NCBI GenBank assembly: GCA_017416505.1
Contig: JAFQCI010000178.1
Span: 1-5,049 of the forward strand
Reading direction: 5' to 3'
Source: Lachnospiraceae bacterium
GTDB lineage: Bacteria > Bacillota_A > Clostridia > Lachnospirales > Lachnospiraceae
DNA: 5,049 bases
Shown here piece after piece: positions 1 through 5,049 of this stretch. The notes beneath the pieces were generated by a model. The model worked only from the letters and a program-made list of their open reading frames with translations, did not search any database and was not told where the DNA came from. The position numbers were made by a program, and so were the translations under genes. Numbering within the stretch: position 1 is the stretch's first letter; each line of letters starts with the position of its first letter.

Positions 1-146
1 TAAAAACAGTAGCAATGATTGGTGAAAAAGCTGCAAAAAGTGCCGTATGTGCATCATCGCCATGGTGCTGTTATCAGCCAAAAGAACCGGAAGCTGCGAG
101 AAGAAAGTTTTTAGGTAACAAAGAACAAGATGATGCAAAGAAATAG
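1..146 (+). CDS. agrD: AgrD-like cyclic lactone autoinducer prepeptide, 3' part
   Basis: The reading frame enters the window open (first full codon at base 3) and stops with TAG at 144-146, so only the last 47 residues are seen. They show the layout of clostridial AgrD prepeptides: the end of an amphipathic leader (residues 1-15, with GEKAAKSA), a short core (CASSPWCC, visible residues 16-23), and the charged recognition tail beginning YQPKEP (24-29) and ending in a Lys/Asp/Gln-rich stretch. In this family AgrB cuts the tail off and closes a thiolactone or lactone ring, and the exported peptide signals to an AgrC-type sensor kinase. By analogy with known AgrDs, a five-residue ring ending just before the YQPKEP tail would be S-P-W-C-C, closed through Ser19; Cys16 or another residue remains possible. 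The tail after the motif (18 residues) looks rather long. An in-frame ATG at 15-17 is inside the leader and is unlikely to be the start. AgrB, AgrC and AgrA are not in the window. The family call is fairly sure; the ring is inference. Confidence 0.8.
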   Translation, partial: KTVAMIGEKAAKSAVCASSPWCCYQPKEPEAARRKFLGNKEQDDAKK

Positions 147-176
147 GAATTTTTTGGAATGAGGAAGAAATTCCTG
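144..176 (+). repeat. Stem-loop overlapping the agrD stop codon
   Basis: AGGAATTT at 145-152 is exactly complementary to AAATTCCT at 168-175. The stem can grow inward by T153-G167, T154-A166 and T155-A165, giving about 11 pairs with a 9-base loop (156-164). It begins inside the agrD stop codon. No T-run follows (the next bases are GAGAG and seven G), so it is not a standard intrinsic terminator; it may protect the mRNA 3' end or attenuate read-through. Confidence 0.45.
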
Positions 177-280
177 AGAGGGGGGGAAAGAAAAGACAGA
201 AAAACAAGATAAAATGTGTTATGGAAGCATTGTATTCAGAAAAAATATTATTATGAAAAATAATGAAAGGATTGATTCTT
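147..280. other. Intergenic region between agrD and the ABC module
   Basis: This 134-base gap should hold any promoter for the five-gene cluster. It contains the stem-loop above, a run of seven G at 180-186 within a nearly pure purine stretch (176-197), and AT-rich sequence with -10-like hexamers TAAAAT at 210-215 and TATTAT at 246-251 or 249-254. None has a convincing TTGACA-like -35 at 16-18 bases; TTGTAT at 230-235 is too close to the last. A weak AT-only inverted repeat (ATTATT 247-252, AATAAT 259-264) sits just before the ribosome binding site. No promoter can be called safely, and read-through from agrD is possible. Confidence 0.5.
266..271 (+). promoter_or_regulatory. Ribosome binding site selecting the start at 281
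   Basis: AAAGGA lies 9 bases before the ATG at 281. The earlier in-frame ATG at 263 has only A/T-rich sequence and no purine-rich site before it, and would add six residues (MKGLIL) ahead of a normal Lys/Arg-rich signal-peptide start. The start at 281 is therefore preferred. Confidence 0.65.
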
Positions 281-607
281 ATGAAGAAAAGAAGATTATT
301 ACGTAGTTTATTGTGTGGAATTGTACTTTTGGGAAGTATTGGAGGTTTTATTTCAACTGCTTATGCAGGTAGTGCTAGCTTTGAATTTACTTTGTCAAAT
401 GTGGCAGGAGTAGAGTCAGGAAACCAGTATACTGCAATAGCAAAAAAAACAAATACGAATCAATATTTTCAAGTTACACTGTCTATGATGACTAATGCTA
501 CTGCATCATATTATATAGCATATAATAGTGAAGGTGAATCGGTATCTCCTGCACTGATGTTTCGAAGCACTCAATTAACTTACACACAAAATCAAGACTG
601 TAAGTAG
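281..607 (+). CDS. Small secreted protein, DUF2712-like (tentative)
   Basis: A 108-residue protein with a clear Sec signal peptide: KKRR at residues 2-5 and R8, a hydrophobic core about 10-24, and an AYA site predicting cleavage after Ala29. The mature part is 79 residues, rich in Ser, Thr, Asn and Tyr, with alternating patterns (FEFTLSN, NQYTAIAKKTN, QYFQVTLS) that suggest beta strands. This spacing and composition recall the small exported DUF2712 proteins often found beside lipoproteins and ABC transporters in Firmicutes; that link is from memory and unverified. The protein ends abruptly after YTQNQDCK with no terminal structural repeat, and may be shorter than its relatives (see findings). 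There is one Cys in the mature part, near the end. The lipoprotein gene starts 24 bases downstream, so the two are probably co-transcribed. Function is unknown; it could be exported cargo, an effector or a partner of the lipoprotein. Confidence 0.75.
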   Translation: MKKRRLLRSLLCGIVLLGSIGGFISTAYAGSASFEFTLSNVAGVESGNQYTAIAKKTNTNQYFQVTLSMMTNATASYYIAYNSEGESVSPALMFRSTQLTYTQNQDCK

Positions 608-615
608 TAGTGATG

Positions 616-625
616 AAGGGTGGTG
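616..625 (+). promoter_or_regulatory. Ribosome binding site for the lipoprotein gene
   Basis: AAGGGTGGTG, one base away from the ideal AAGGAGGTG, lies 6 bases before the ATG at 632. It overlaps the alternative GTG codons at 620 and 623, which makes those unlikely as starts. Confidence 0.6.
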
Positions 626-631
626 TCGGAT

Positions 632-1720
632 ATGAAACGAAATATAATAGTAGTTTTGATGATTTTATGTTTCTTATTAACAGGATGTCAAAGTGGGAAG
701 GAAAAGGAACAAAAAACTGCAAATGTAGAAACGGCACAAAGAACTTCCTTTCCGGAATCTTATCAATATACTGGAGAACGTGTGGTAATGAACATCGAAA
801 CCATAGAGCCGGGGGAGGCTTATTTTATCAATGGCACCGCAATGTCTTTCAAACTGGATGGTAAAAGTATAGGAAGGATGTTTATGCCGGAGGATGGCAC
901 GAATGTTCTGGATGAAGAACGAAGATGGATTTTAAGCGAAGAGATGGTGGATGATGCTCATAATGAAATATTTATGTGGGGAGATATTTCATTTTCATAC
1001 ACTACATATCAAACGAATAAATTAGCGGACAGCATTCGTGAAACGAAAGATGGATGGGATTATAATCTCCCGGTATATAAAGAAAAAAAGGAATTTTCTT
1101 TTGGAACTGCGGAGGAAGCCTTAGAAGAAATTATAATTTTTTTGGAAAAGGCAGGTATTCAGTTAGGAGAAAATTATAAAGCAGATATTTTTTATTTGGA
1201 TTATGAAACTCTTAGGGAACAGGAAAGGTACTATGATGCATTTGGAAATGTGGTGGAAGCAGAACAACCTCATGAATGGTCGGAAGCAGATAACGCATAT
1301 CTCTTTTATATTCACCAAACTTATTGCGAACTTGAGGATTATCATCATAATCGTACCGCAGGCAGTGGAGTAGCAGAAGATTTTAATTCACAAATTACAG
1401 TGATTTATAATGCAGAGGGAATCGTAAACATACATGTTGGTCATTTGAGTACTTATACCATGGGTTCCACGCAGGAAGAACTTCTTGATTTTGAAACCAT
1501 TGCGGATAAGGTTTCGGAATATTTTGATTATATGCTGGGAGATTCAACCTATGAAATCGACTCAGCCCAATTGGTTTGTAAATTTGAAGAACAAGATTCT
1601 AACGAGATACAAAAAATTATTCCGGTCTGGTCTTTTCATGTTACAGAAACAATGGAAGATGGCAGCGAGTGGCATTATGAAAAATGGTTTCACGCAGTTA
1701 CCGGTGAATGTATCAATTAA
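632..1720 (+). CDS. Large surface lipoprotein, possibly DUF6034-like
   Basis: A 362-residue protein starting MKRN, with a hydrophobic stretch (residues 5-16) and the lipobox LTGC, so Cys19 is the predicted lipid-bearing residue and the rest is anchored outside the membrane. A Lys/Glu-rich linker (20-29) follows, then a long acidic domain rich in Asp, Glu and aromatic residues with no membrane segment. The C-terminus has the pattern I-P-V-W-S-F, then E-D-G, then F-H-A-V-T-G-E-C-I. This recalls the ending of lipoproteins annotated DUF6034 and of PepSY/YycI-like domains in clostridia, where a DG turn and a TGE turn close the fold; it is a recollection, not a search result. No catalytic motif is recognised. 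An earlier in-frame GTG at 620 would add four residues and lacks a ribosome binding site. The permease gene begins 12 bases after the stop. By position it may bind the transported ligand or the small secreted protein, or act as an immunity-type lipoprotein. Confidence 0.8.
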   Translation: MKRNIIVVLMILCFLLTGCQSGKEKEQKTANVETAQRTSFPESYQYTGERVVMNIETIEPGEAYFINGTAMSFKLDGKSIGRMFMPEDGTNVLDEERRWILSEEMVDDAHNEIFMWGDISFSYTTYQTNKLADSIRETKDGWDYNLPVYKEKKEFSFGTAEEALEEIIIFLEKAGIQLGENYKADIFYLDYETLREQERYYDAFGNVVEAEQPHEWSEADNAYLFYIHQTYCELEDYHHNRTAGSGVAEDFNSQITVIYNAEGIVNIHVGHLSTYTMGSTQEELLDFETIADKVSEYFDYMLGDSTYEIDSAQLVCKFEEQDSNEIQKIIPVWSFHVTETMEDGSEWHYEKWFHAVTGECIN

Positions 1721-1721
1721 C

Positions 1722-1729
1722 AGGGAGGA
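1722..1729 (+). promoter_or_regulatory. Ribosome binding site of first permease gene
   Basis: AGGGAGGA lies 3 bases before the ATG at 1733, immediately after the lipoprotein stop. It is the strongest site in the cluster apart from that of the ATPase gene, and fits translation of the permease from the same transcript. Confidence 0.65.
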
Positions 1730-1732
1730 ATT

Positions 1733-2506
1733 ATGAAGGCGAAATTAAAGGATTATATATGTATAGACCTCCAAAGGGCATTTAGAAACTGGAAAATGCC
1801 GGTTGGGATTTTTGGGGTATGTGTCGCATTTTTATACAATAGTTATGAACCGTCAGATGTAGTGTCTTGGATTAGTCTTATGATAATAGGAACAACATTA
1901 ATTATGGCAGCGTTTATTTTTTCAATTTATCCTTACGCTACCGCTTTTTGTGAGGATATGGAGCATCGGAGTAATATGCAGTTTATTTTAAGGGGCAGTT
2001 CTTTTTCCTATGCCTGTTCAAAACTGCTGGTGGTATTTTTTAGTTCTGTTTTTACTATGTTAAGTGGTTTTCTTTTGACAGTATTCATTATATATCTAAG
2101 ATATGGACTGCCCGCTAAGAATGCAATCAATAATATAGTTGACGCACAAGGACATTATTATCAGTTGCTTGAACAGGGGAATTATATGTTGTATTTTCTT
2201 TTTGCCGGACTACAGATTGCTAGTTTGGCTGGAACTTTGGCAGTGCTGGGACTTGTGTGTTCCTTGTTTGTCAGAAACCGAATGCTGGTGTATATTCTTC
2301 CTGTGGCTTTTTTTTATGTACAGGATATTATGGCAGCCCGTTTTTTAGGGGTAATAAAGGGAAGTGTATTTTCTTTAAATGGAATTGGAATTCAGAGTCT
2401 TAGTCTGACAGTGGAGGGACAGAGCTGGCAGATGTTTTATTTACAAATCTTTGCAATACTATTATGTTCCGGTGCCATTATGTGTTGGAAAATGGGAAGG
2501 CGGTGA
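1733..2506 (+). CDS. ABC-2 type transporter permease subunit 1
   Basis: A 257-residue integral membrane protein with six likely helices at about residues 22-38, 44-66, 96-121, 151-180, 184-203 and 233-252. A basic amphipathic N-terminus comes before the first helix. Between helices 2 and 3 lies FCEDMEHRSNMQFILRGSS followed by YACSKLL; this acidic/basic cytoplasmic stretch, ending at the Lys of the next helix, is typical of ABC-2 permeases, where the coupling helix contacts the ATPase. No ATP-binding domain is fused. The likely role is one half of the membrane channel, paired with the next gene's product and driven by the ATPase at 3448-4128. The start follows a strong ribosome binding site, and the stop overlaps the next start by one base (TGATG). 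The substrate cannot be read from the sequence. The permease fold call is firm; the export of a peptide or immunity to one is inference from context. Confidence 0.85.
   Translation: MKAKLKDYICIDLQRAFRNWKMPVGIFGVCVAFLYNSYEPSDVVSWISLMIIGTTLIMAAFIFSIYPYATAFCEDMEHRSNMQFILRGSSFSYACSKLLVVFFSSVFTMLSGFLLTVFIIYLRYGLPAKNAINNIVDAQGHYYQLLEQGNYMLYFLFAGLQIASLAGTLAVLGLVCSLFVRNRMLVYILPVAFFYVQDIMAARFLGVIKGSVFSLNGIGIQSLSLTVEGQSWQMFYLQIFAILLCSGAIMCWKMGRR
2494..2503 (+). promoter_or_regulatory. Ribosome binding site favouring the start at 2506
   Basis: GGGAAGG at 2494-2500, followed by CGG, lies 5 bases before the ATG at 2506 and within the end of the previous gene. It supports the overlapping TGATG start over the upstream ATG at 2464, which would need a 43-base overlap and would add a non-membrane stretch. 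A second ATG at 2512 is also possible. Confidence 0.6.
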
Positions 2507-3381
2507 TGAAAATGAAAGAAATGCATGGAAAAAGAGTGGTTCGGGGTTGTTTTCAGGAATATATAAGTAAAATAAAGTCTGTCCGTTTTTTATGTGCTGT
2601 ACTGCTGATGGTTGCACTGATATGTTCCGTAGCTAAGGGTATGGACAAGCTGATGATAGATACCAAGGAGTGGGTTACACCATGGATGGCACCACATTTT
2701 TTTGATAATCTGTATTTTGTTACGTTTTACGGGTTCATTATATGTTATATGTATTCTGATGTTCCCTTTATGAATCACTCTGAACTTTATAAGATTTTAA
2801 GAGAGGGGCGGATGACATGGTGCGTGGAGAAAATGGTATCCATTGTACTGCAGGCATTTACCATGGTGGGGCTTACCATTCTTGCATCCATATTGGTTTT
2901 TATACCAAGGCTGAAATTTGAATGGGAATGGGGAAGAATCATATATACCATGACATATTCCGAAAGCCTTTATGAATACAACGTATTTGGATGCTTATCG
3001 TCTATAATTTATACGAAATATACCCCGGTTCAGGCAATGTTGCTCTGCTTTTTTATGGTGGGACTGATTTCCTCTTTTATGGGACTTCTTATGTTTGCAG
3101 TCAGCCTGTATGCAAACCGGATGCCAGCGGTTTCCATTGCTGCGATATTGACAGGACTAAATCTGTCCGGACCTAAATTTATATCTGTATCATGGTTGCC
3201 CTATGTAATTCCATTTTACTGGTGTCGCATTTCCATATATGGACAGCCGGTATCGCATTTAAGGAATTATCCATCTCTTACGTTTTACATCATGCTAAGT
3301 TGTATAGTGACAGGTGTGTCTGTGGGAGTTATTTTATTACGGGCAAGGCGGATAGAGTATGTATGGAATAAAGAAGAGTAA
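2506..3381 (+). CDS. ABC-2 type transporter permease subunit 2
   Basis: A 291-residue membrane protein with about six helices, near residues 25-43, 67-84, 111-134, 175-202, 205-222 and 258-278. A long N-terminal basic segment (1-24) is followed by helix 1. The stretch DVPFMNHSELYKILREGRMTWCVEKM (residues 85-110) has the same plan as the loop between helices 2 and 3 of the neighbouring permease, so both are members of the same broad class though clearly diverged. An exterior loop of about 40 residues (135-174) separates helices 3 and 4. The C-terminus is basic (RARRIEYVWNKEE). It is expected to pair with permease 1 and the ATPase in one transporter. Translation is probably coupled to permease 1 through the one-base overlap. 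The ATPase start preferred here lies 66 bases after the stop. Confidence 0.83.
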   Translation: MKMKEMHGKRVVRGCFQEYISKIKSVRFLCAVLLMVALICSVAKGMDKLMIDTKEWVTPWMAPHFFDNLYFVTFYGFIICYMYSDVPFMNHSELYKILREGRMTWCVEKMVSIVLQAFTMVGLTILASILVFIPRLKFEWEWGRIIYTMTYSESLYEYNVFGCLSSIIYTKYTPVQAMLLCFFMVGLISSFMGLLMFAVSLYANRMPAVSIAAILTGLNLSGPKFISVSWLPYVIPFYWCRISIYGQPVSHLRNYPSLTFYIMLSCIVTGVSVGVILLRARRIEYVWNKEE

Positions 3382-3436
3382 GATGTGAGCGTAAATGATA
3401 ATAGTGAACAGGAAACAGTCACGAAGGAATCAGAAT

Positions 3437-3441
3437 GGAGG
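3437..3441 (+). promoter_or_regulatory. Ribosome binding site selecting the ATPase start at 3448
   Basis: GGAGG lies 6 bases before the ATG at 3448, an ideal distance. An in-frame ATG at 3442 is too close to it, and a GTG at 3385 has only a weak purine run (AAGAAGAG) before it and would add 21 residues of charged sequence with no known role. Confidence 0.7.
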
Positions 3442-3447
3442 ATGATT

Positions 3448-4128
3448 ATGGAAAAGATAGAGAAAGATGAAAAAGAAAAAAAGGCTTCCGAGACCGTAAT
3501 CCGAGTGGAACATGCCTGTAAAAGTTTTAAGAAGCAGCAGGTGCTAAAGGATGTTTCCATATCCTGCAGGCAGGGGGAAATCTGTGGAATCGTAGGGCAT
3601 AACGGTTCCGGGAAGACAGTATTGTTTAAATGCATCTGCGGGCTTTTATATCTGGATAGTGGCAGTATTTATATCCGGGATAAAAAAATGCATAAGGAGA
3701 TAGATATGCTGAATGAAGCCGGTGTAATTATTGAGGAACCGGCATTTTTGGGAAACACCAGCGGGTATAAAAATCTGGATTACCTGTACCAGCTTCGGAA
3801 TAAGAAAAATAAGGAACATTTATATATCATACTAGAAAAAGTGGGACTGGACCCGAAATCAAAGAAAAAGGTGAAAAACTATTCCATGGGAATGAGGCAG
3901 AGACTCGCCATCGCCCAGGCAATTATGGAAGATCAGAACATTCTGATTCTTGATGAGCCAATGAATGGGCTGGATAAAAGTGGTGTGGTAGATATGCGGA
4001 AACTGTTTCTTGAGTTAAAGGAAATGGGAAAAACTATAGTGCTTGCCAGTCATAATAAAGAAGATATTGATGTGCTTTGTGACAGTGTGTATGAGATGGA
4101 AATGGGGGTATTGAATCAGATAAGATAA
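3448..4128 (+). CDS. ABC transporter ATP-binding protein, BcrA/LanF-like
   Basis: A 226-residue stand-alone nucleotide-binding domain that powers the two permeases by ATP hydrolysis at the inner face of the membrane. All core motifs are visible: a charged N-terminus (1-15), an A-loop region around F27, Walker A GHNGSGKT (50-57), signature YSMGMRQR (145-152), Walker B ILILDEP (165-171) with catalytic Glu170, D-loop GLD (174-176), and switch His202 in ASHN. The Q-loop reads IIEEPAFLGNTSGYKNL (94-110): the usual Gln is replaced by Glu in an E-x-P context, as I recall for ATPases of the bacitracin-resistance (BcrA) and lantibiotic-immunity (LanF) type. The domain is short for the family, lacking the C-terminal extension seen in many resistance ATPases, and ends soon after the H-loop region. 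Such ATPases work as homodimers with two membrane subunits, matching one ATPase plus two permeases here. ATPase activity is certain as a family trait; the substrate is inferred. Confidence 0.93.
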   Translation: MEKIEKDEKEKKASETVIRVEHACKSFKKQQVLKDVSISCRQGEICGIVGHNGSGKTVLFKCICGLLYLDSGSIYIRDKKMHKEIDMLNEAGVIIEEPAFLGNTSGYKNLDYLYQLRNKKNKEHLYIILEKVGLDPKSKKKVKNYSMGMRQRLAIAQAIMEDQNILILDEPMNGLDKSGVVDMRKLFLELKEMGKTIVLASHNKEDIDVLCDSVYEMEMGVLNQIR

Positions 4129-4160
4129 AGAAGATTTTGTTTTTCAGTTTGCCTTTTTCC

Positions 4161-4251
4161 GGCATCTGTGATATCTTTAAATCGAAGCATATTTCTACAC
4201 ATCAGATATGAATTCCAGAAAATTCATATTCTACATTCTAATACAGATGCT
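4161..4251 (+). repeat. Nested inverted repeats, possible structured RNA
   Basis: GCATCTGT at 4162-4169 is exactly complementary to ACAGATGC at 4243-4250, with possible G-T pairs at either end. Inside it, ATATCT (4171-4176) is complementary to AGATAT (4204-4209), and ATATGAATT (4206-4214) pairs perfectly with AATTCATAT (4221-4229) around a 6-base loop. The two inner options overlap, so they exclude each other. ACAGAT (4243-4248) can also pair with ATCTGT (4261-4266). It may be a transcript 3' end structure, a small RNA, or chance in AT-rich DNA. Confidence 0.35.
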
Positions 4252-4304
4252 ATTCTTTTTATCTGTTCTTTGCAGAAAATTCATGCTTTTCATTACATTT
4301 TTAG

Positions 4305-4332
4305 CAGGAGTTTTCTGAAGGGTGAGCTCCTG
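4305..4332 (+). repeat. Hairpin before the next gene's ribosome binding site
   Basis: CAGGAG at 4305-4310 pairs with CTCCTG at 4327-4332. Three more pairs (T4311-G4326, T4312-A4325, T4313-G4324) leave a 10-base loop. The CTCCT arm is also complementary to AGGAG in the ribosome binding site downstream. Confidence 0.4.
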
Positions 4333-4342
4333 ACAATTACAT

Positions 4343-4350
4343 AAGGAGGT
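4343..4350 (+). promoter_or_regulatory. Ribosome binding site of the right-hand gene
   Basis: AAGGAGGT is a full match to the anti-Shine-Dalgarno sequence and lies 3 bases before the ATG at 4354. The close spacing is still usable, and no other ATG follows nearby in the frame, so the start is well fixed. Confidence 0.75.
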
Positions 4351-4353
4351 CAC

Positions 4354-5049
4354 ATGGAAGAACAAGCGACGAAAGAAAAGGAAACAGCAAAGAAGCTGTT
4401 ACAATGGCACCCGGCATTTTATGCCAGTATCCAAATTGAACTTTCGGAGGAGGCAGATAAGCTGATCTTCGAAAGGGAGCATAATCTGGGAACGAAACCA
4501 ATGCTCATCGATGTACTGGTGATTAAGAAGAATTCTGAAGACAGGATTTTAAAGAACATCGGACGAATTTTCCGGAAATTCAATATCGTAGAGTATAAAA
4601 GTCCGGAGGATTATTTAAGTATTGATGATTTTTACAAGGTGTATGGGTATTGCTGCTTCTATAAATCCCGGGCGAAAAAACAGAATGGGATAAAGTTAGA
4701 GGAACTTACCATAACTTTTATTTGCAGTCATTATCCAAGGAAATTTTTAAAACATTTAAAATCGAAACGACAAATACGGATAGAAAAGTGCGATCATGGG
4801 ATATATTATCTGATAGGAGATAGCATTCCCATGCAACTTATCGTTACACCAAAACTGTCAAAGGAAGAAAATCTTTGGTTAAAACATTTAACCAATAAGT
4901 TAAAAAGTAATGAGGTAGAACACCTAATAAAAGAATTCAAAAAACATGAAAATGAAAGATTGCATAAGTCTGTGATGGATCTTATTATTCATGCAAATAA
5001 TGAAGCATTTAAGGAGGCGAAGAATATGTGTGATGCGTTGATGGAACTA
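4354..5049 (+). CDS. PD-(D/E)XK-like protein of a Lachnospiraceae family, 3' end missing
   Basis: An open frame of 232 residues running off the right edge with no stop. After a Lys/Glu-rich start comes WHPAFYASIQIEL (18-30), then PMLIDVLVIKK (49-59), FRKFNIVEYKSPED (73-86) and IDDFYKVYGYCCFYK (90-104). Asp53 at the end of a strand and E-Y-K (80-82) on the next, with a helix carrying GY after it, match the D...ExK core of PD-(D/E)XK nuclease-like folds such as the Rpn/transposase-31 group. The sequence resembles a protein present in many copies in Lachnospiraceae genomes, often carrying misleading names such as 3-isopropylmalate dehydrogenase; nothing here looks like a dehydrogenase. The region after residue 140 is helical and Lys-rich (LKHLKSK, IKEFKKHENERLHK). 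Nuclease activity is unproven. A 225-base gap and its own strong ribosome binding site separate it from the transporter cluster, so it is probably an independent gene. Confidence 0.75.
   Translation, partial: MEEQATKEKETAKKLLQWHPAFYASIQIELSEEADKLIFEREHNLGTKPMLIDVLVIKKNSEDRILKNIGRIFRKFNIVEYKSPEDYLSIDDFYKVYGYCCFYKSRAKKQNGIKLEELTITFICSHYPRKFLKHLKSKRQIRIEKCDHGIYYLIGDSIPMQLIVTPKLSKEENLWLKHLTNKLKSNEVEHLIKEFKKHENERLHKSVMDLIIHANNEAFKEAKNMCDALMEL

Larger units (their letters stand above)
4129..4353. other. Intergenic region rich in inverted repeats
   Basis: A 225-base AT-rich gap. T-rich sequence (4134-4159) follows the ATPase stop, but no GC-rich stem precedes it, so I call no standard terminator. 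The rest contains several complementary segments, listed separately, and a 12-base direct repeat CAGAAAATTCAT at 4216-4227 and 4273-4284. A weak promoter may lie before the next gene (TTTGCA at 4269-4274, TACATT at 4294-4299, 19-base spacer), but the match is poor. I see no gene here on either strand. Confidence 0.5.

Noticed and set aside
214..306. A 30-codon plus-strand frame starting MCYGSI before the secreted protein gene
   Set aside because: It has no ribosome binding site at a useful distance, overlaps the well-supported start at 281, and its sequence shows no signal, membrane or peptide-precursor pattern.
498..737. Minus-strand frame of 79 codons across the secreted protein and lipoprotein genes
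   Set aside because: It lies opposite two supported genes, lacks a ribosome binding site, and its protein looks like random reverse-strand translation.
610..864. Plus-strand frame of 84 codons inside the start of the lipoprotein gene
   Set aside because: It shares DNA with the lipoprotein signal peptide region, which has a clear lipobox in the other frame; its product has no recognisable pattern.
1163..1348. Minus-strand frame of 61 codons within the lipoprotein gene
   Set aside because: It has a hydrophobic look only because the sense strand is AT-rich; there is no start signal and it lies fully inside a real gene.
1485..1736. Plus-strand frame of 83 codons at the end of the lipoprotein gene
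   Set aside because: It is out of frame with the conserved-looking lipoprotein C-terminus and its start lacks a ribosome binding site.
3285..3635. Minus-strand frame of 116 codons opposite permease 2 and the ATPase start
   Set aside because: It is antisense to the Walker A region of a certain ATPase; its Ser/Phe-rich sequence is typical of reverse translation.
4134..4170. Intrinsic terminator after the ATPase gene
   Set aside because: T-runs are present (4134-4144, 4153-4158) but no stable GC-rich stem lies just before them, so a terminator cannot be called from the sequence.
1..5049. CRISPR arrays, tRNA or rRNA genes, and insertion sequence ends
   Set aside because: No regularly spaced repeats, no cloverleaf-like or rRNA-like segments and no transposase gene with flanking inverted repeats were seen.

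Overview
The window looks like a low-GC Firmicute, most likely a gut clostridium of the Lachnospiraceae type. This rests on AT-rich coding sequence, strong AGGAGG-type ribosome binding sites, an AgrD-type peptide with the YQPKEP motif usual in that group, and a right-hand protein that resembles a family multiplied in Lachnospiraceae. No tool was run, so family names are from recognition of motifs and need a profile search.

Layout: (1) bases 1-146 carry the 3' end of an agrD-like gene for a cyclic (thio)lactone signalling peptide; its AgrB partner, if present, lies to the left outside the window. (2) Bases 147-280 are intergenic, with a hairpin at the agrD stop and a seven-G run. (3) Bases 281-4128 form one compact plus-strand cluster of five genes: a small secreted protein (281-607), a large lipoprotein (632-1720), two six-helix ABC-2 type permease subunits (1733-2506 and 2506-3381) and one stand-alone ABC ATPase (3448-4128). 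Gaps are short or absent, so they are probably co-transcribed. (4) Bases 4129-4353 are intergenic and rich in inverted repeats. (5) From 4354 to the window end is an unrelated open gene for a PD-(D/E)XK-like protein.

How it may work: two different permeases plus one ATPase of the BcrA/LanF-like type make a complete ABC transporter. With an exported 79-residue mature protein and a surface lipoprotein beside it, the set resembles transporter/immunity modules that export a peptide or protect against one. The adjacent AgrD suggests, but does not prove, that cell density controls the module. The small secreted protein could be a substrate, an effector or a structural partner; the sequence does not decide which.
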